Source of the DNA: Halobacillus ihumii | GTDB lineage: Bacteria; Bacillota; Bacilli; Bacillales; Halobacillaceae | Assembly (NCBI RefSeq): GCF_902726645.1 | Contig: NZ_CACVAO010000001.1 | Span: 1,612,001-1,676,000 of the forward strand | DNA: 64,000 nucleotides | Direction: 5' to 3' | Part shown: piece by piece, positions 17,187 through 25,603 of the stretch | Position numbering within the stretch: the stretch's first letter is position 1 | Layout of the letters: the number at the start of each line of letters is the position of its first letter | Position numbers and translations under genes: made by a program | Notes under the pieces: model-generated | The model's input: only the letters and a program-made list of their open reading frames with translations | Database searches by the model: none | Told to the model about the DNA's origin: nothing

Positions 17187-18044
17187 TTATGATGAGGGTG
17201 CAAAATGATATACGAGCGATTGGCCAATAAGATTGTAGCCAATTTTTTTATAAATGGTATTCGAGGTCGCGTTAGCCAAGTCAGTGTATAAAGCACAGAA
17301 CTCATATCCTTCCGCTAACAATGTTTTGGTTAGAGAAGCGACAGCCTGAGTGGCATAACCTTTGCGTTTATATTCATCAGGGGTGAAAACAGCATTCACT
17401 GTGGCTCCATTAGGGGTAGTCCTAGCCCGGCAAACCATCGATACGATGGTGCCATTCACCTGCCAAAAGTGCATTCTTTGATCAGAGATCATATCGCCTG
17501 CTAGTTGAGCAGCTCGTTCCTTATGAAAACTCTCCCCTGTTTCATATCCATACTTTGTAAGCCATTTTACTAACAGAGGGTAATCCTTTTGCTCCGCTAC
17601 GATTAGCTCCCCATCGTTTTTTAAAACAGGTTTGAGGTGATCTAATCGATAAATGCCCTGCTTCATATGCAGAACCCCTGATTGACCGCTGCATTGCTCC
17701 CACGCCTCCACAAACCATCGCACCGCATCAGACTCTCCAAGTACGCCCGGCACTTCATATTCATTCTCATAAAGGAAATAGGCTAAATGAGTCAAACTCT
17801 CTTGATTAATGGTTGATATAGCTGGCAAAATCCACAAATGCGGTGGAGTTCGAAGTGTTATGTAAACAGGCTCTTCACCTTTGTAAATGGTGAGCATAGA
17901 GGCAGAAGAACCCTTTTCCGATCCATGCTTCCAACGCTCGATAATGCCGAGAGGAAGGTTATTCTCAGCTTCTTTCTGTAACAATAATGGTTCAGCCTGC
18001 CGGGCAAAACCAGCTGCGTCTGCAGTTTCTTCAATTCTCATCAT
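17187..18044 (-). CDS. GNAT family N-acetyltransferase
   Basis: Predicted acetyl-CoA-dependent acetyltransferase of 285 aa. The C-terminal domain has motif A with the CoA-binding loop: VNAVFTPDEYKRKGYATQAV near residue 215 (the R/Q-x-x-G-x-G/A pattern as KRKGYA), then LTKTLLAEGYEFCALYTDLA and the NTIYKKIGYNLIGQSLVYHF ending usual for the fold. The N-terminal ~130 residues are a degenerate second GNAT-like half, as in several Bacillus paralogs. Acceptor unknown. The ATG at 18044 follows GGGGG with 7-base spacing. It is alone, and convergent with the AI-2E gene. Nothing in the neighbours suggests a substrate. Confidence 0.82.
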   Translation of the reverse strand: MMRIEETADAAGFARQAEPLLLQKEAENNLPLGIIERWKHGSEKGSSASMLTIYKGEEPVYITLRTPPHLWILPAISTINQESLTHLAYFLYENEYEVPGVLGESDAVRWFVEAWEQCSGQSGVLHMKQGIYRLDHLKPVLKNDGELIVAEQKDYPLLVKWLTKYGYETGESFHKERAAQLAGDMISDQRMHFWQVNGTIVSMVCRARTTPNGATVNAVFTPDEYKRKGYATQAVASLTKTLLAEGYEFCALYTDLANATSNTIYKKIGYNLIGQSLVYHFAPSS

Positions 18045-18177
18045 GACAATTCCCCCTTTAATATCCCTTCTAGTCTGTTTTCTAAAGATAGTCGTTATGA
18101 CGTAAGAAGCAAAAACTATGACTTAACATACCTGCTTCGGAAATACACTACTTAGTATGGCGGTTGATTGAAGCGTA

Positions 18178-18408
18178 GGGCAGTTGACTCCTGCGGAAAG
18201 CAACAGAAGAAGTTCGACTAAGTTCGGCACGTCCTGTTCCAGCGTCGAGCGAGGCCAGGATAGCAAAACTTCTCAAGTAAAAAGACGAACGAGGTGCTAT
18301 TTAGCGGAGAAAATATACGTAGACTCCTGCGGGAGGAAAGGCCTAGGTGAGACCCGTAGTGCGCCAGCACAAGGAGGCTCAACAGCCGCCCGCGGAAAAC
18401 AACTGCCC
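18178..18408. repeat. dispersed Bacillaceae-type intergenic repeat with inverted ends
   Basis: About 231 bases bounded by GGGCAGTTG and its inverted copy CAACTGCCC. The direct repeat GACTCCTGCGG occurs at 18186-18196 and 18322-18332, and the right half carries GCCTAGGTGAGACCCGTAGT and CCGCCCGCGGAAAAC. Its wording matches the common GC-rich dispersed repeats I know from Bacillaceae genomes. It is GC-richer than its surroundings. A 98-codon open frame inside it is not believed to be a gene. The rest of the 499-base gap 18045-18543 shows nothing else except the ribosome binding site of the next small gene. Confidence 0.75.
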
Positions 18409-18543
18409 GAAGTGGAAATCAACCTTGCTGCTGTAACGAAGTTTTTACCAAATCCAAGGATTAACGGAATTAATCTTTAGAAAATTTACACTATTATACC
18501 CTCTTGACACAACATCTACAATAGTAAATAAAGGGGTGATCGT

Positions 18544-18723
18544 ATGACGAGGAAAGAAATTGAGGATGAAATCGCTGCTCTCAAGTCTGATTATATACGG
18601 ATACAAGGTGATCTGGATAAGCTTGAAGCAGCTGGAGCTAACGTGCGGAACGCTGAATTACAGCTGGCACGTATGGAGGATCAGTTAAAGGAACTGAAAC
18701 AAAAATTAGCTGAAGCGAAATAA
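18544..18723 (+). CDS. small coiled-coil protein (SE1832-like)
   Basis: A 59-aa protein, almost wholly helical and charged: MTRKEIEDEIAALKSDYIRI, then a turn at AAGANV and a second amphipathic helix ending LKELKQKLAEAK. Leucine and alanine heptads suggest a two-helix coiled-coil hairpin. This looks like the SE1832-type small proteins of Bacillales, whose role is unknown; the name is from memory of size and layout. The ATG at 18544 follows AAAGGGGTG at proper spacing. It follows the dispersed repeat and ends in a bidirectional terminator shared with the antiporter gene that converges on it. Confidence 0.75.
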   Translation: MTRKEIEDEIAALKSDYIRIQGDLDKLEAAGANVRNAELQLARMEDQLKELKQKLAEAK

Positions 18724-18730
18724 CATACAA

Positions 18731-18765
18731 AAAAGCGGCATGCGATCAGACCGCACGCCGCTTTT
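18731..18765. terminator. bidirectional terminator
   Basis: AAAAGCGGC-A-TGCG pairs with CGCA-C-GCCGCTTTT around a 7-base loop. A/T tracts on both sides let it serve the small plus-strand gene and the minus-strand antiporter. Confidence 0.85.
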
Positions 18766-18776
18766 CCTGCTTTTGG

Positions 18777-20627
18777 TTACTTTTCCTTTTCTTTTCGCTG
18801 CTTTTCTAACTTCTCTTGAATCTTTTCGAATTCTTTTTTCGGAGGAGTCAAGGAAACTACGATATCTCCTTGTTCTACTCTCGTTTCAACTTCTTCACTA
18901 AAGAATTCCACTTTCTTACTTGGCTTTTTAACGAAGATTTGAATAGCTTGATCATCAATATTATTTAAATAATCCCTATACGTGTATTGCTCCGTAATAT
19001 TTGTTCTTCTAAACACATATCCATGTTCAACCATTTGGTTCAGTTCTTCCCAAGAAGCTCCGACATTGGAGAGCACACGGCCGCCGATCGTATGAACGAG
19101 GCCTTCAAGTTTGTCGCCTTCACGATTACTTAAACTTAACTGAAATAAGTTATTGCGGCCAAATTCAGGTACGAACGTCGTACACACTAAGGCGTTATAC
19201 GAATCAAATTCAGTAGCTGCAAGCATGTACTCATAAGGTGTCATATCCACTTTATATTCCGTCTGTTCTGATAAAATTTCGCCGTGATAGGATTTCACAC
19301 CCTCTGCGCGTGCTGATGACAGTCTCTCCCATGAAGAATCACTTATAACGACAGGAACTTTTACATCTTGTAATGCTTTAGCAAGCTTCGTGGTGAATTT
19401 ACTACCGCCAACAAGCAGCACACCAGGCGGTCCTTCCATGGAGAGGCCGAGTTTTTTCGATAACCACCCAATCGAAAAGCCATGGGCAATTACAGTCGTA
19501 AATACGAGTGCAAAGGTAAGGGATGTTAAGATTGAGGCATCCTCAAAGCCTGCATCCAATAACACACTTGCAAAGTAACCAGATACGGTTAAAGCAACAA
19601 TTCCTCGAGGTGCGATCCACCCAACCAGTATCTTCTCAGACCTGGACAGGTCTGTCCCCCATGTGGAAAGAAAAATCGATAACGGACGGACGATAAACAA
19701 CATCAAGAGAACAAATCCAATGATCTCGATATTAAAAATCTGCATCAATGTTTCACGTGTTAGAGAAGCCGTTAAAAGTACAAAGATGGTGGAGGTTAGC
19801 ACAAGTGAAATACTTTCCTTAAAATGCCGCATGTCTGCTATCGATGATATATGCATATTGGCAAGCGTCATCCCCATTGCTGTAACGGATAACAGTCCTG
19901 TTTCGTGTGTCACTTCATCAGCTATCGTAAAACACGCTATTACCACCATGAGGACGACAGGAGATTTTAAATATTCTGGAACATAGCCGGTTTCAAACAT
20001 CCAGCCTACTCCTTTACCGCAAGCATACCCGAGCATTACCGCGAAAATGGCGGCCAGGAAGAACGATAACAAAGCCGTTGGAGATTGATTCGTTCCTACA
20101 ATAAATTCTGTTATTTCAAAGGCAAAAACAGCAAGCAGTGCCCCAATCGGATCGACGATAATTCCTTCCCATTTTAAAATCTTTGCCGGCCTGGGCTTCA
20201 GTTTAGACTGCCTTAATAAAGGCAAGATAACCGTCGGTCCTGTCACAATAAATAAAGCTGCAATCACGAAGGCAACTGCCCATGATAAACCAGCCATGTA
20301 GTGTGCGGCCAGTAACCCAAGTATCCAGCTGATAAAGGCACCGAATGTTACTACACGGAATACTGGCCTGCCCAGTCCTCTTACTTCTTTAAAATCTAAG
20401 TTGAGACTGCCCTCAAATAAGATCACTGCAACGGCGAGTGAAATAATAGGGCTATATAATTCACCAAAGTCCTGTTCAGGATTCATTAGCCCTAGAACAG
20501 GCCCTGCGAGTAAACCAACAATTGACATAACAACAATGGCCGGCAATCGAAAACGCCATGAGACCCATTGGGAACCAATTCCAAGTGCGCCAACTAACAT
20601 GACTTCAAATAACAGTGAATCGATCAT
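18777..20627 (-). CDS. CPA1 Na+(K+)/H+ antiporter with C-terminal nucleotide-binding-like domain
   Basis: A 616-aa membrane antiporter. Residues 1-390 are about twelve to thirteen helices with the CPA1 core: AVILFEGSLNLDFKEVRGLG near residue 70, FIVTGPTVILPLLRQSKLKP near residue 125, KWEGIIVDPIGALLAVFAFE (the acidic pair that binds cation) and WIAPRGIVALTVSGYFASVL. Residues ~400-520 resemble a TrkA-N-type Rossmann fold with a shortened nucleotide loop (VLLVGGSKFTTKLAKALQDV), and the charged tail (EKIQEKLEKQRKEKEK) is cytoplasmic. The ATG at 20627 follows AAGGAG. Long CPA1 proteins of this kind occur in marine and salt-tolerant bacteria. The exact ion is unknown. Confidence 0.85.
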   Translation of the reverse strand: MIDSLLFEVMLVGALGIGSQWVSWRFRLPAIVVMSIVGLLAGPVLGLMNPEQDFGELYSPIISLAVAVILFEGSLNLDFKEVRGLGRPVFRVVTFGAFISWILGLLAAHYMAGLSWAVAFVIAALFIVTGPTVILPLLRQSKLKPRPAKILKWEGIIVDPIGALLAVFAFEITEFIVGTNQSPTALLSFFLAAIFAVMLGYACGKGVGWMFETGYVPEYLKSPVVLMVVIACFTIADEVTHETGLLSVTAMGMTLANMHISSIADMRHFKESISLVLTSTIFVLLTASLTRETLMQIFNIEIIGFVLLMLFIVRPLSIFLSTWGTDLSRSEKILVGWIAPRGIVALTVSGYFASVLLDAGFEDASILTSLTFALVFTTVIAHGFSIGWLSKKLGLSMEGPPGVLLVGGSKFTTKLAKALQDVKVPVVISDSSWERLSSARAEGVKSYHGEILSEQTEYKVDMTPYEYMLAATEFDSYNALVCTTFVPEFGRNNLFQLSLSNREGDKLEGLVHTIGGRVLSNVGASWEELNQMVEHGYVFRRTNITEQYTYRDYLNNIDDQAIQIFVKKPSKKVEFFSEEVETRVEQGDIVVSLTPPKKEFEKIQEKLEKQRKEKEK

Positions 20628-20773
20628 ATATAATAACTCCTTATCTTCAAAAGGATATGTATCGAGACTTATTTTATATGGCTACCATACATCTGTAAAC
20701 TACTTTGAATCAAAAAGAAATGATGATAAATATGAAAACGCTGCCTTTACCGATAAATTAACATAAAAAAACA

Positions 20774-20802
20774 TTGACATAATTTTTTGACATTGATAAT
20801 AT
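20774..20802 (+). promoter_or_regulatory. sigma-A promoter of brnQ
   Basis: TTGACA, 17-bp spacer, TAATAT. Transcription would start near 20809, leaving a leader of about 90 bases before brnQ. Confidence 0.75.
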
Positions 20803-20838
20803 TACTGCGGTGATAAATACTGATAAAAGAAGATTGAT

Positions 20839-20863
20839 GCTTCTCCATGAGAAGCTCTTTTTA
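20839..20863 (+). terminator. attenuator-like hairpin in the brnQ leader
   Basis: GCTTCTC-CAT-GAGAAGC followed by TCTTTTTA lies between the predicted promoter and brnQ. The upstream gene points away, so it cannot be that gene's terminator. It may be a condition-dependent stop. Confidence 0.6.
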
Positions 20864-20900
20864 CGTTAGATAGGATGACATCATAGAGGAGGAAAACGTC

Positions 20901-22220
20901 ATGAAACAAAAAGATATCCTGTTTATTGGCTTTACACTTTTCGCTTTATTTTTTGGAGCCGGAAACTTAATTTACCCCGTTTCACTTGGTATCGAATCTG
21001 GTACCTCTTACTTACCAGCTATAATTGGATTTACATTAACTGGAGTAGGAATACCTATCATAACCGTTGTTGCTATTTCACTTGTAAGAGGAGGGGCTAT
21101 ACAACTTGCAGGCCGAGTCCACCCTCTATTTGGAATTATATTCATTTCTGTTGTTTATTTAACGATCGGGCCGCTTTTCGCAATTCCAAGAGCAACGAGT
21201 GTAGCTTTTGAATCTGGACTAGCTCCATGGCTTGGTGAGTCCTCTACATTGGGATTGTTTTTATTTACCGCTATTTTTCTTGGACTAGTCTTTTTCGTAA
21301 GTTTAAATCCTTCCAAACTTGTGGATCGAATTGGTCAGATGTTAACACCTGCTTTATTTATATCTATTATTGGATTAGTCGTAGGTGCCTTCTTTTTGTT
21401 AGATGGGGAGATTCAGCCGCCTGGCGAAAAATATAGTTCACAGCCGTTTTTTACTGGTTTTGTAGAGGGATACCTGACTATGGACGCCATAGCTGCGTTG
21501 GCTTTTGGAATCATCACAGTTACCACTTTTCGTGAACGGGGAATATCTGACAGCAAGATGCTCACACTTCGCACCTTCCAGGCTGGAAGCGTTGCAGCCA
21601 TCGGCTTAACTAGTGTGTATGTATCCATAGGCTGGATCGGTGCAAAAATGGCTACAGAAGGGACATATGAGAACGGTAGTGCGATTCTCGCAGGAGCTGC
21701 CAACATCATGTACGGAAACATAGGCACCCTTCTCTTCGGAATCATTGTAGCGCTGGCATGTTTTACAACTTGTGTTGGATTAGTAGTTGCCTGTGGTCAG
21801 TTTTTCAGCAGCCGATTCAAAGGTCTAACTTATAAAGGTGTCGCCTTAGTGGTAACCATTATCAGTCTGGCTATTGCAAACATGGGATTGAATCAAATCG
21901 TTGCCTATTCTGTTCCTGTGCTGGTTTTTGTTTACCCGATTACTATCGTTTTGATTATTCTTACCTTTACAGGAGGAATCATTCACCATTCGCCCTATGT
22001 GTACAGAGGAGCCATTCTGTTCACAAGTGTCATAAGTTTATACGATGGGCTCGTAGCTGCTGGATTTCCACTTAAGTCTGTAACCCCCTATATTCAGGCC
22101 CTGCCGTTTTCAGAAATAAATTTGAGCTGGATTCTGCCAGCGTTTGTCGGGGCCATTATTGGGGCTATTATTCACTGGATTGTCACTACGACAACATCCA
22201 AGGTTGTCACAAACAAATAA
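20901..22220 (+). CDS. brnQ: branched-chain amino acid transport carrier
   Basis: LIV-II family carrier of 439 aa that imports leucine, isoleucine and valine with Na+ or H+ across the cytoplasmic membrane. The N-terminus MKQKDILFIGFTLFALFFGA followed by GNLIYPVSLG is the family hallmark; about twelve hydrophobic segments follow, with PLFAIPRATSVAFESGLAPW near residue 95 and the central MDAIAALAFGIITVTTFRERG. The ATG follows GAGGAGG. It is transcribed alone from a clear promoter; the short leader holds an attenuator-like hairpin and no obvious leader peptide or T-box element. A strong terminator follows. The family and role are secure; regulation is inferred. Confidence 0.94.
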   Translation: MKQKDILFIGFTLFALFFGAGNLIYPVSLGIESGTSYLPAIIGFTLTGVGIPIITVVAISLVRGGAIQLAGRVHPLFGIIFISVVYLTIGPLFAIPRATSVAFESGLAPWLGESSTLGLFLFTAIFLGLVFFVSLNPSKLVDRIGQMLTPALFISIIGLVVGAFFLLDGEIQPPGEKYSSQPFFTGFVEGYLTMDAIAALAFGIITVTTFRERGISDSKMLTLRTFQAGSVAAIGLTSVYVSIGWIGAKMATEGTYENGSAILAGAANIMYGNIGTLLFGIIVALACFTTCVGLVVACGQFFSSRFKGLTYKGVALVVTIISLAIANMGLNQIVAYSVPVLVFVYPITIVLIILTFTGGIIHHSPYVYRGAILFTSVISLYDGLVAAGFPLKSVTPYIQALPFSEINLSWILPAFVGAIIGAIIHWIVTTTTSKVVTNK

Positions 22221-22225
22221 TAAGT

Positions 22226-22262
22226 CAGGGCAGTTCTCAACAGCATAGTGAGAACTGCCCTG
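22226..22262 (+). terminator. brnQ terminator
   Basis: A perfect 14-bp stem CAGGGCAGTTCTCA / TGAGAACTGCCCTG followed by TTTATCTT. Confidence 0.88.
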
Positions 22263-22291
22263 TTTATCTTACTGATCCCTTCGGCTATAAA

Positions 22292-22324
22292 AAGCCTCAG
22301 GTCCTTAAAAATGACCTGAGGCGA
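22292..22324 (-). terminator. terminator of the 22328-23266 oxidoreductase
   Basis: Stem GCCTCAGGTC / GACCTGAGGC with a 9-base loop and a TTTTTAT tail on the minus strand; it stands back to back with the brnQ terminator. Confidence 0.85.
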
Positions 22325-22327
22325 TTT

Positions 22328-23266
22328 TTATGATGTAATAGAAATAACAATTTTACCTTTAGCGTGATGCGTTTCACTCAGCTCGTGGGCTTCCTTCAAC
22401 CCCGCTTCATCAAAGTCAAATTGATGGCCAATGACGGGCCGTATTTTTCCTTCTACCATTAGGTCTGCTAGCCCGCTCAATTTGTCTCCATCTGGCTCAA
22501 GCCACACGAACCCGGCTTTTACTCCATAATTACTGGCTGTGTCCTCATTCGGTGGTTGTACGATGGATGGCATGCGGCCGCCTTCTTTCAACACTTCATA
22601 GCTCTTCTCTTGTATTTCTCCGCCCATTGTATCGAGGACAATATCAACGTCACTAAGGACTTCAGAAAAATCCTCATCCTTATAATTAATAAATCGATCT
22701 ACACCAAGTTTCTCTACCCACTCCTGGTTCTTTCCACTAGCCGTAGCCGAAACAGTAGCTCCAAATGCTTTCGCAATTTGAATAGCAAAATGTCCTACAC
22801 CGCCGGAACCAGCGTGAATGAGAACATGATCACCTTCCGCTACGTCGGAAAAGTCAACGAGACATTGCCAAGCCGTTAAACCTGCAAGCGGAACGGCTGC
22901 CGCTTCCTCAAAGGAAATCGATTCTGGAAGATGGGATAGTAAATATTCATCAACTGCGACATACTCGGCATACGTACCGTTTCTCGTTGTTTCAGGACGT
23001 GCAAACACACGGTCGCCGACGTTAAAGTTCTGCACAGCACTTCCTGTTTTTTTAATAACACCAGCTGCATCCCAACCTAATATAATGGGAAAGTCAAAAT
23101 CTAATTTTTCCTTTAAATATCCTTCTCTTAATTTCCAATCGATCGGATTGATTGATGTGGCGTGAAGTTCAACCAAAACTTGATCTTGCTTTATTTCTGG
23201 TTCAGGTACATCTTTTTCTAACAGCTGATCCTTCCCGCCATACTTCTCTATTACAATCGCCTTCAT
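22328..23266 (-). CDS. NADP-dependent zinc-free alcohol dehydrogenase-like oxidoreductase
   Basis: Medium-chain dehydrogenase/reductase of the quinone oxidoreductase group (312 aa). The N-terminal GroES-like fold has SINPIDWKLREGYLKEKLDF and PIILGWDAAGVIKKTG; catalytic zinc ligands are absent, as expected for this group. The Rossmann domain begins GDHVLIHAGSGGVGHFAIQI near residue 145, the AxxGGVG cofactor loop, followed by GATVSATASGKNQEWV and VDRFINYKDEDFSE. Substrates of relatives are quinones or alpha,beta-unsaturated ketones. The ATG at 23266 follows GGAGGG. Its plus-strand neighbour recQ is divergent and probably unrelated. The specific substrate is unknown. Confidence 0.87.
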   Translation of the reverse strand: MKAIVIEKYGGKDQLLEKDVPEPEIKQDQVLVELHATSINPIDWKLREGYLKEKLDFDFPIILGWDAAGVIKKTGSAVQNFNVGDRVFARPETTRNGTYAEYVAVDEYLLSHLPESISFEEAAAVPLAGLTAWQCLVDFSDVAEGDHVLIHAGSGGVGHFAIQIAKAFGATVSATASGKNQEWVEKLGVDRFINYKDEDFSEVLSDVDIVLDTMGGEIQEKSYEVLKEGGRMPSIVQPPNEDTASNYGVKAGFVWLEPDGDKLSGLADLMVEGKIRPVIGHQFDFDEAGLKEAHELSETHHAKGKIVISITS

Positions 23267-23372
23267 TCCATTACCCTCCGTTCATAAATCATTTTGTATC
23301 TGATTTTTTCCCGTTTCAACTAAATCAAAACATGATACGATAGACAAAGAATTTGCAAAGGATGATCTTAAT

Positions 23373-25523
23373 ATGATCGAACAGGCTAGAAAATATCTAC
23401 AAGAATATTATGGATTCACCTCGTTTCGCCCTGGCCAGGAAGAAGCCATCCAGCGTGTATTGACTCATCAAAACACACTGGCTGTCATGCCGACTGGCGG
23501 AGGAAAATCGCTGTGTTATCAAATTCCCGGTCTTACTTTAGAGGGAACGGCTATCATTATTTCACCACTCATATCGCTTATGAAAGACCAAGTTGACGCC
23601 CTAACCTCTTATGGTATTGCGGCTACCTATATAAACAGTTCGCTATCCTTCGAAGAACAGCGAAGCCGTATTTCTGATATGCAGCAGGGGCGCTATCAGT
23701 TTGTCTATGTTGCTCCGGAACGATTCGATTCTCAGTCATTTTTTTCAACGATTAAAAGAATTAAATTATCACTAATCGCTTTTGATGAAGCACATTGTAT
23801 CTCACAATGGGGCCATGACTTCAGACCAAGCTATCGTTCAATTGTACAAACTCTTTATCAAATTCCTAACCTTCCCGTTATTATGGGATTAACAGCAACA
23901 GCTACACAAGAAGTGATACAGGATATAAAGCAGCTTATCGACGTCACAGATGACTCAGTCGTTAACACCGGGTTTGCACGAAGCAATTTATCTTTTCGAC
24001 TCGTTAAAGGACGCGACAAGCGTGACTTTATTCTTGAGTACCTGGAACAACGGCCACATGATTCAGGAATCATCTATACCGCCACTAGAAAAGATGCCGA
24101 TCACCTGCAAAATTTCCTGGCTAAGAAAGGTTTTTCTATCGGGAAATATCATGCAGGGATGACTGAGAACCAACGTAAGCAAGTACAAAGTGATTTTGTT
24201 CAAGATGAAACAACTACGATTGTAGCCACCAATGCCTTTGGTATGGGGATTGACAAATCAAACGTTCGATACGTGATTCATTACTCGATGCCGATGAATA
24301 TTGAATCCTATTACCAGGAAGCTGGACGTGCCGGACGTGACGGGGAGCCAGGTGATTGTGTACTGCTATTCTCCGGCCAGGATATCCACTTACAACGCTT
24401 TCTTATCGACCAATCAATGATGGGTGATGACAAGAAAAAGGATGAATACCAGAAGCTGCAGTCAATGGTCAACTATTGCCACACCCATGTGTGTCTCCAA
24501 CAGTATATATTAGACTATTTTGCTGATCCTCATCCTCATGAGCCTTGTGGAAAGTGTTCCAACTGTTTATACGAAGGCGAAGAACAGGATATGACTCGAG
24601 AAGCTCAAATGGTGCTATCGTGTGTGAAACGGATGGGAGAACGGTTTGGAGCAGGTTTAACAGCCAAAGTCCTGCGTGGGTCCTCTGATCAAAAGGTGTT
24701 ACAATTTAAGTTTCATAAGCTGTCCACGTATGGAATTCTATCCCGGTATACGGAGAGAGGACTTACACAGTTTATTAACTTTTTAACAGCCGAAGGTTTA
24801 TTAAGTCCAGGAGAAGGAAGATATCCGACCTTACAACTCACTTCAGAGTCCGTTTCTGTTCTTAAAGGGGAAAGACCCGTAAAAATGTTAGTCGAAACTA
24901 CTACTTCTGATCAGGATATCAACTATGATGTAGAAAAGTTTGAAGCTCTGCGCATTCTGCGAAAAGAGCTGGCAGATGAAGCCAACTTGCCGCCGTATGT
25001 AATCTTTTCAGATGCTACGATTAAAGAATTGACTATCTACCTTCCTATAAATAAAAGGGAAATGTTAAAAATTAAAGGGGTTGGAGAGCAGAAGTTCGAA
25101 CAATATGGGGAGCTTTTTCTAGAAAAGATTCGTCCCTGGGCTGAAGAAACAGAATCACGGCCTAAACATCGGGCTACCGAATCTCTAAGGCCATCCATGC
25201 AGAAAAAGGATCCGACTGACCCAAGGGCGAGCTATGAAATTACGTATGACATGTGGACAGGTGAGGAGAAAACCATCGATGACATTGCTGGAGAACGAGG
25301 TATGAGTGCGCAGACCATAGAGAATCACCTTTTCCGTTCGGCAGGAGAAGGCAAAACGATCAATTGGGAGCTTTGGTTCAATGATGAACAAGAAGAGAAC
25401 GTCCTCATGGCTTACAGCAAAGTGGATGAGAAAAAGCTAAAACCCTTAAAAGATGCCCTGCCTGAAGAATTCACATACCGATTAATAAAAGCAGTCCTTA
25501 TTAAACACGGTTATATGAAATAA
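23373..25523 (+). CDS. recQ: ATP-dependent DNA helicase RecQ
   Basis: 3'-5' DNA helicase of 716 aa for recombination and fork repair. The domains are in the usual order: helicase core with Walker A around K45 (MPTGGGKSLCYQIP), the DEAH box (AFDEAHCISQWGHDFRPSY), motif V/VI (VATNAFGMGIDKSNVRYVIH, then ESYYQEAGRAGRDG); the zinc site with Cys near residues 370-395 ending CGKCSNCL; an RQC winged helix (KVLRGSSDQKVLQFKFHKLS); an HRDC domain (KFEALRILRKELADEANLPP). A C-terminal helix-turn-helix (IDDIAGERGMSAQTIENHLF) is an extra found in Bacillus RecQ proteins. The start has only a weak AAAGGAT site. The gene is monocistronic with its own terminator and lies upstream of kynU. Confidence 0.96.
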   Translation: MIEQARKYLQEYYGFTSFRPGQEEAIQRVLTHQNTLAVMPTGGGKSLCYQIPGLTLEGTAIIISPLISLMKDQVDALTSYGIAATYINSSLSFEEQRSRISDMQQGRYQFVYVAPERFDSQSFFSTIKRIKLSLIAFDEAHCISQWGHDFRPSYRSIVQTLYQIPNLPVIMGLTATATQEVIQDIKQLIDVTDDSVVNTGFARSNLSFRLVKGRDKRDFILEYLEQRPHDSGIIYTATRKDADHLQNFLAKKGFSIGKYHAGMTENQRKQVQSDFVQDETTTIVATNAFGMGIDKSNVRYVIHYSMPMNIESYYQEAGRAGRDGEPGDCVLLFSGQDIHLQRFLIDQSMMGDDKKKDEYQKLQSMVNYCHTHVCLQQYILDYFADPHPHEPCGKCSNCLYEGEEQDMTREAQMVLSCVKRMGERFGAGLTAKVLRGSSDQKVLQFKFHKLSTYGILSRYTERGLTQFINFLTAEGLLSPGEGRYPTLQLTSESVSVLKGERPVKMLVETTTSDQDINYDVEKFEALRILRKELADEANLPPYVIFSDATIKELTIYLPINKREMLKIKGVGEQKFEQYGELFLEKIRPWAEETESRPKHRATESLRPSMQKKDPTDPRASYEITYDMWTGEEKTIDDIAGERGMSAQTIENHLFRSAGEGKTINWELWFNDEQEENVLMAYSKVDEKKLKPLKDALPEEFTYRLIKAVLIKHGYMK

Positions 25524-25524
25524 T

Positions 25525-25557
25525 CAAAAGGAGCTGTCTATCATGACAGTTCTTTTG
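25525..25557 (+). terminator. recQ terminator
   Basis: CAAAAGgAgCTGTC pairs with GACAGtTcTTTTG (two internal mismatches), leading into a T-rich tail; it separates recQ from kynU. Confidence 0.75.
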
Positions 25558-25603
25558 TTATGGTAGTAGAAAGAGTTTTTTTAAAAGAAGGGTGGAATTG
25601 TTT

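Noticed and set aside
18184..18480. 98-codon plus-strand ORF
   Set aside because: It lies within the dispersed GC-rich repeat, has no ribosome binding site and an odd Arg/Ser/Gly-rich translation.
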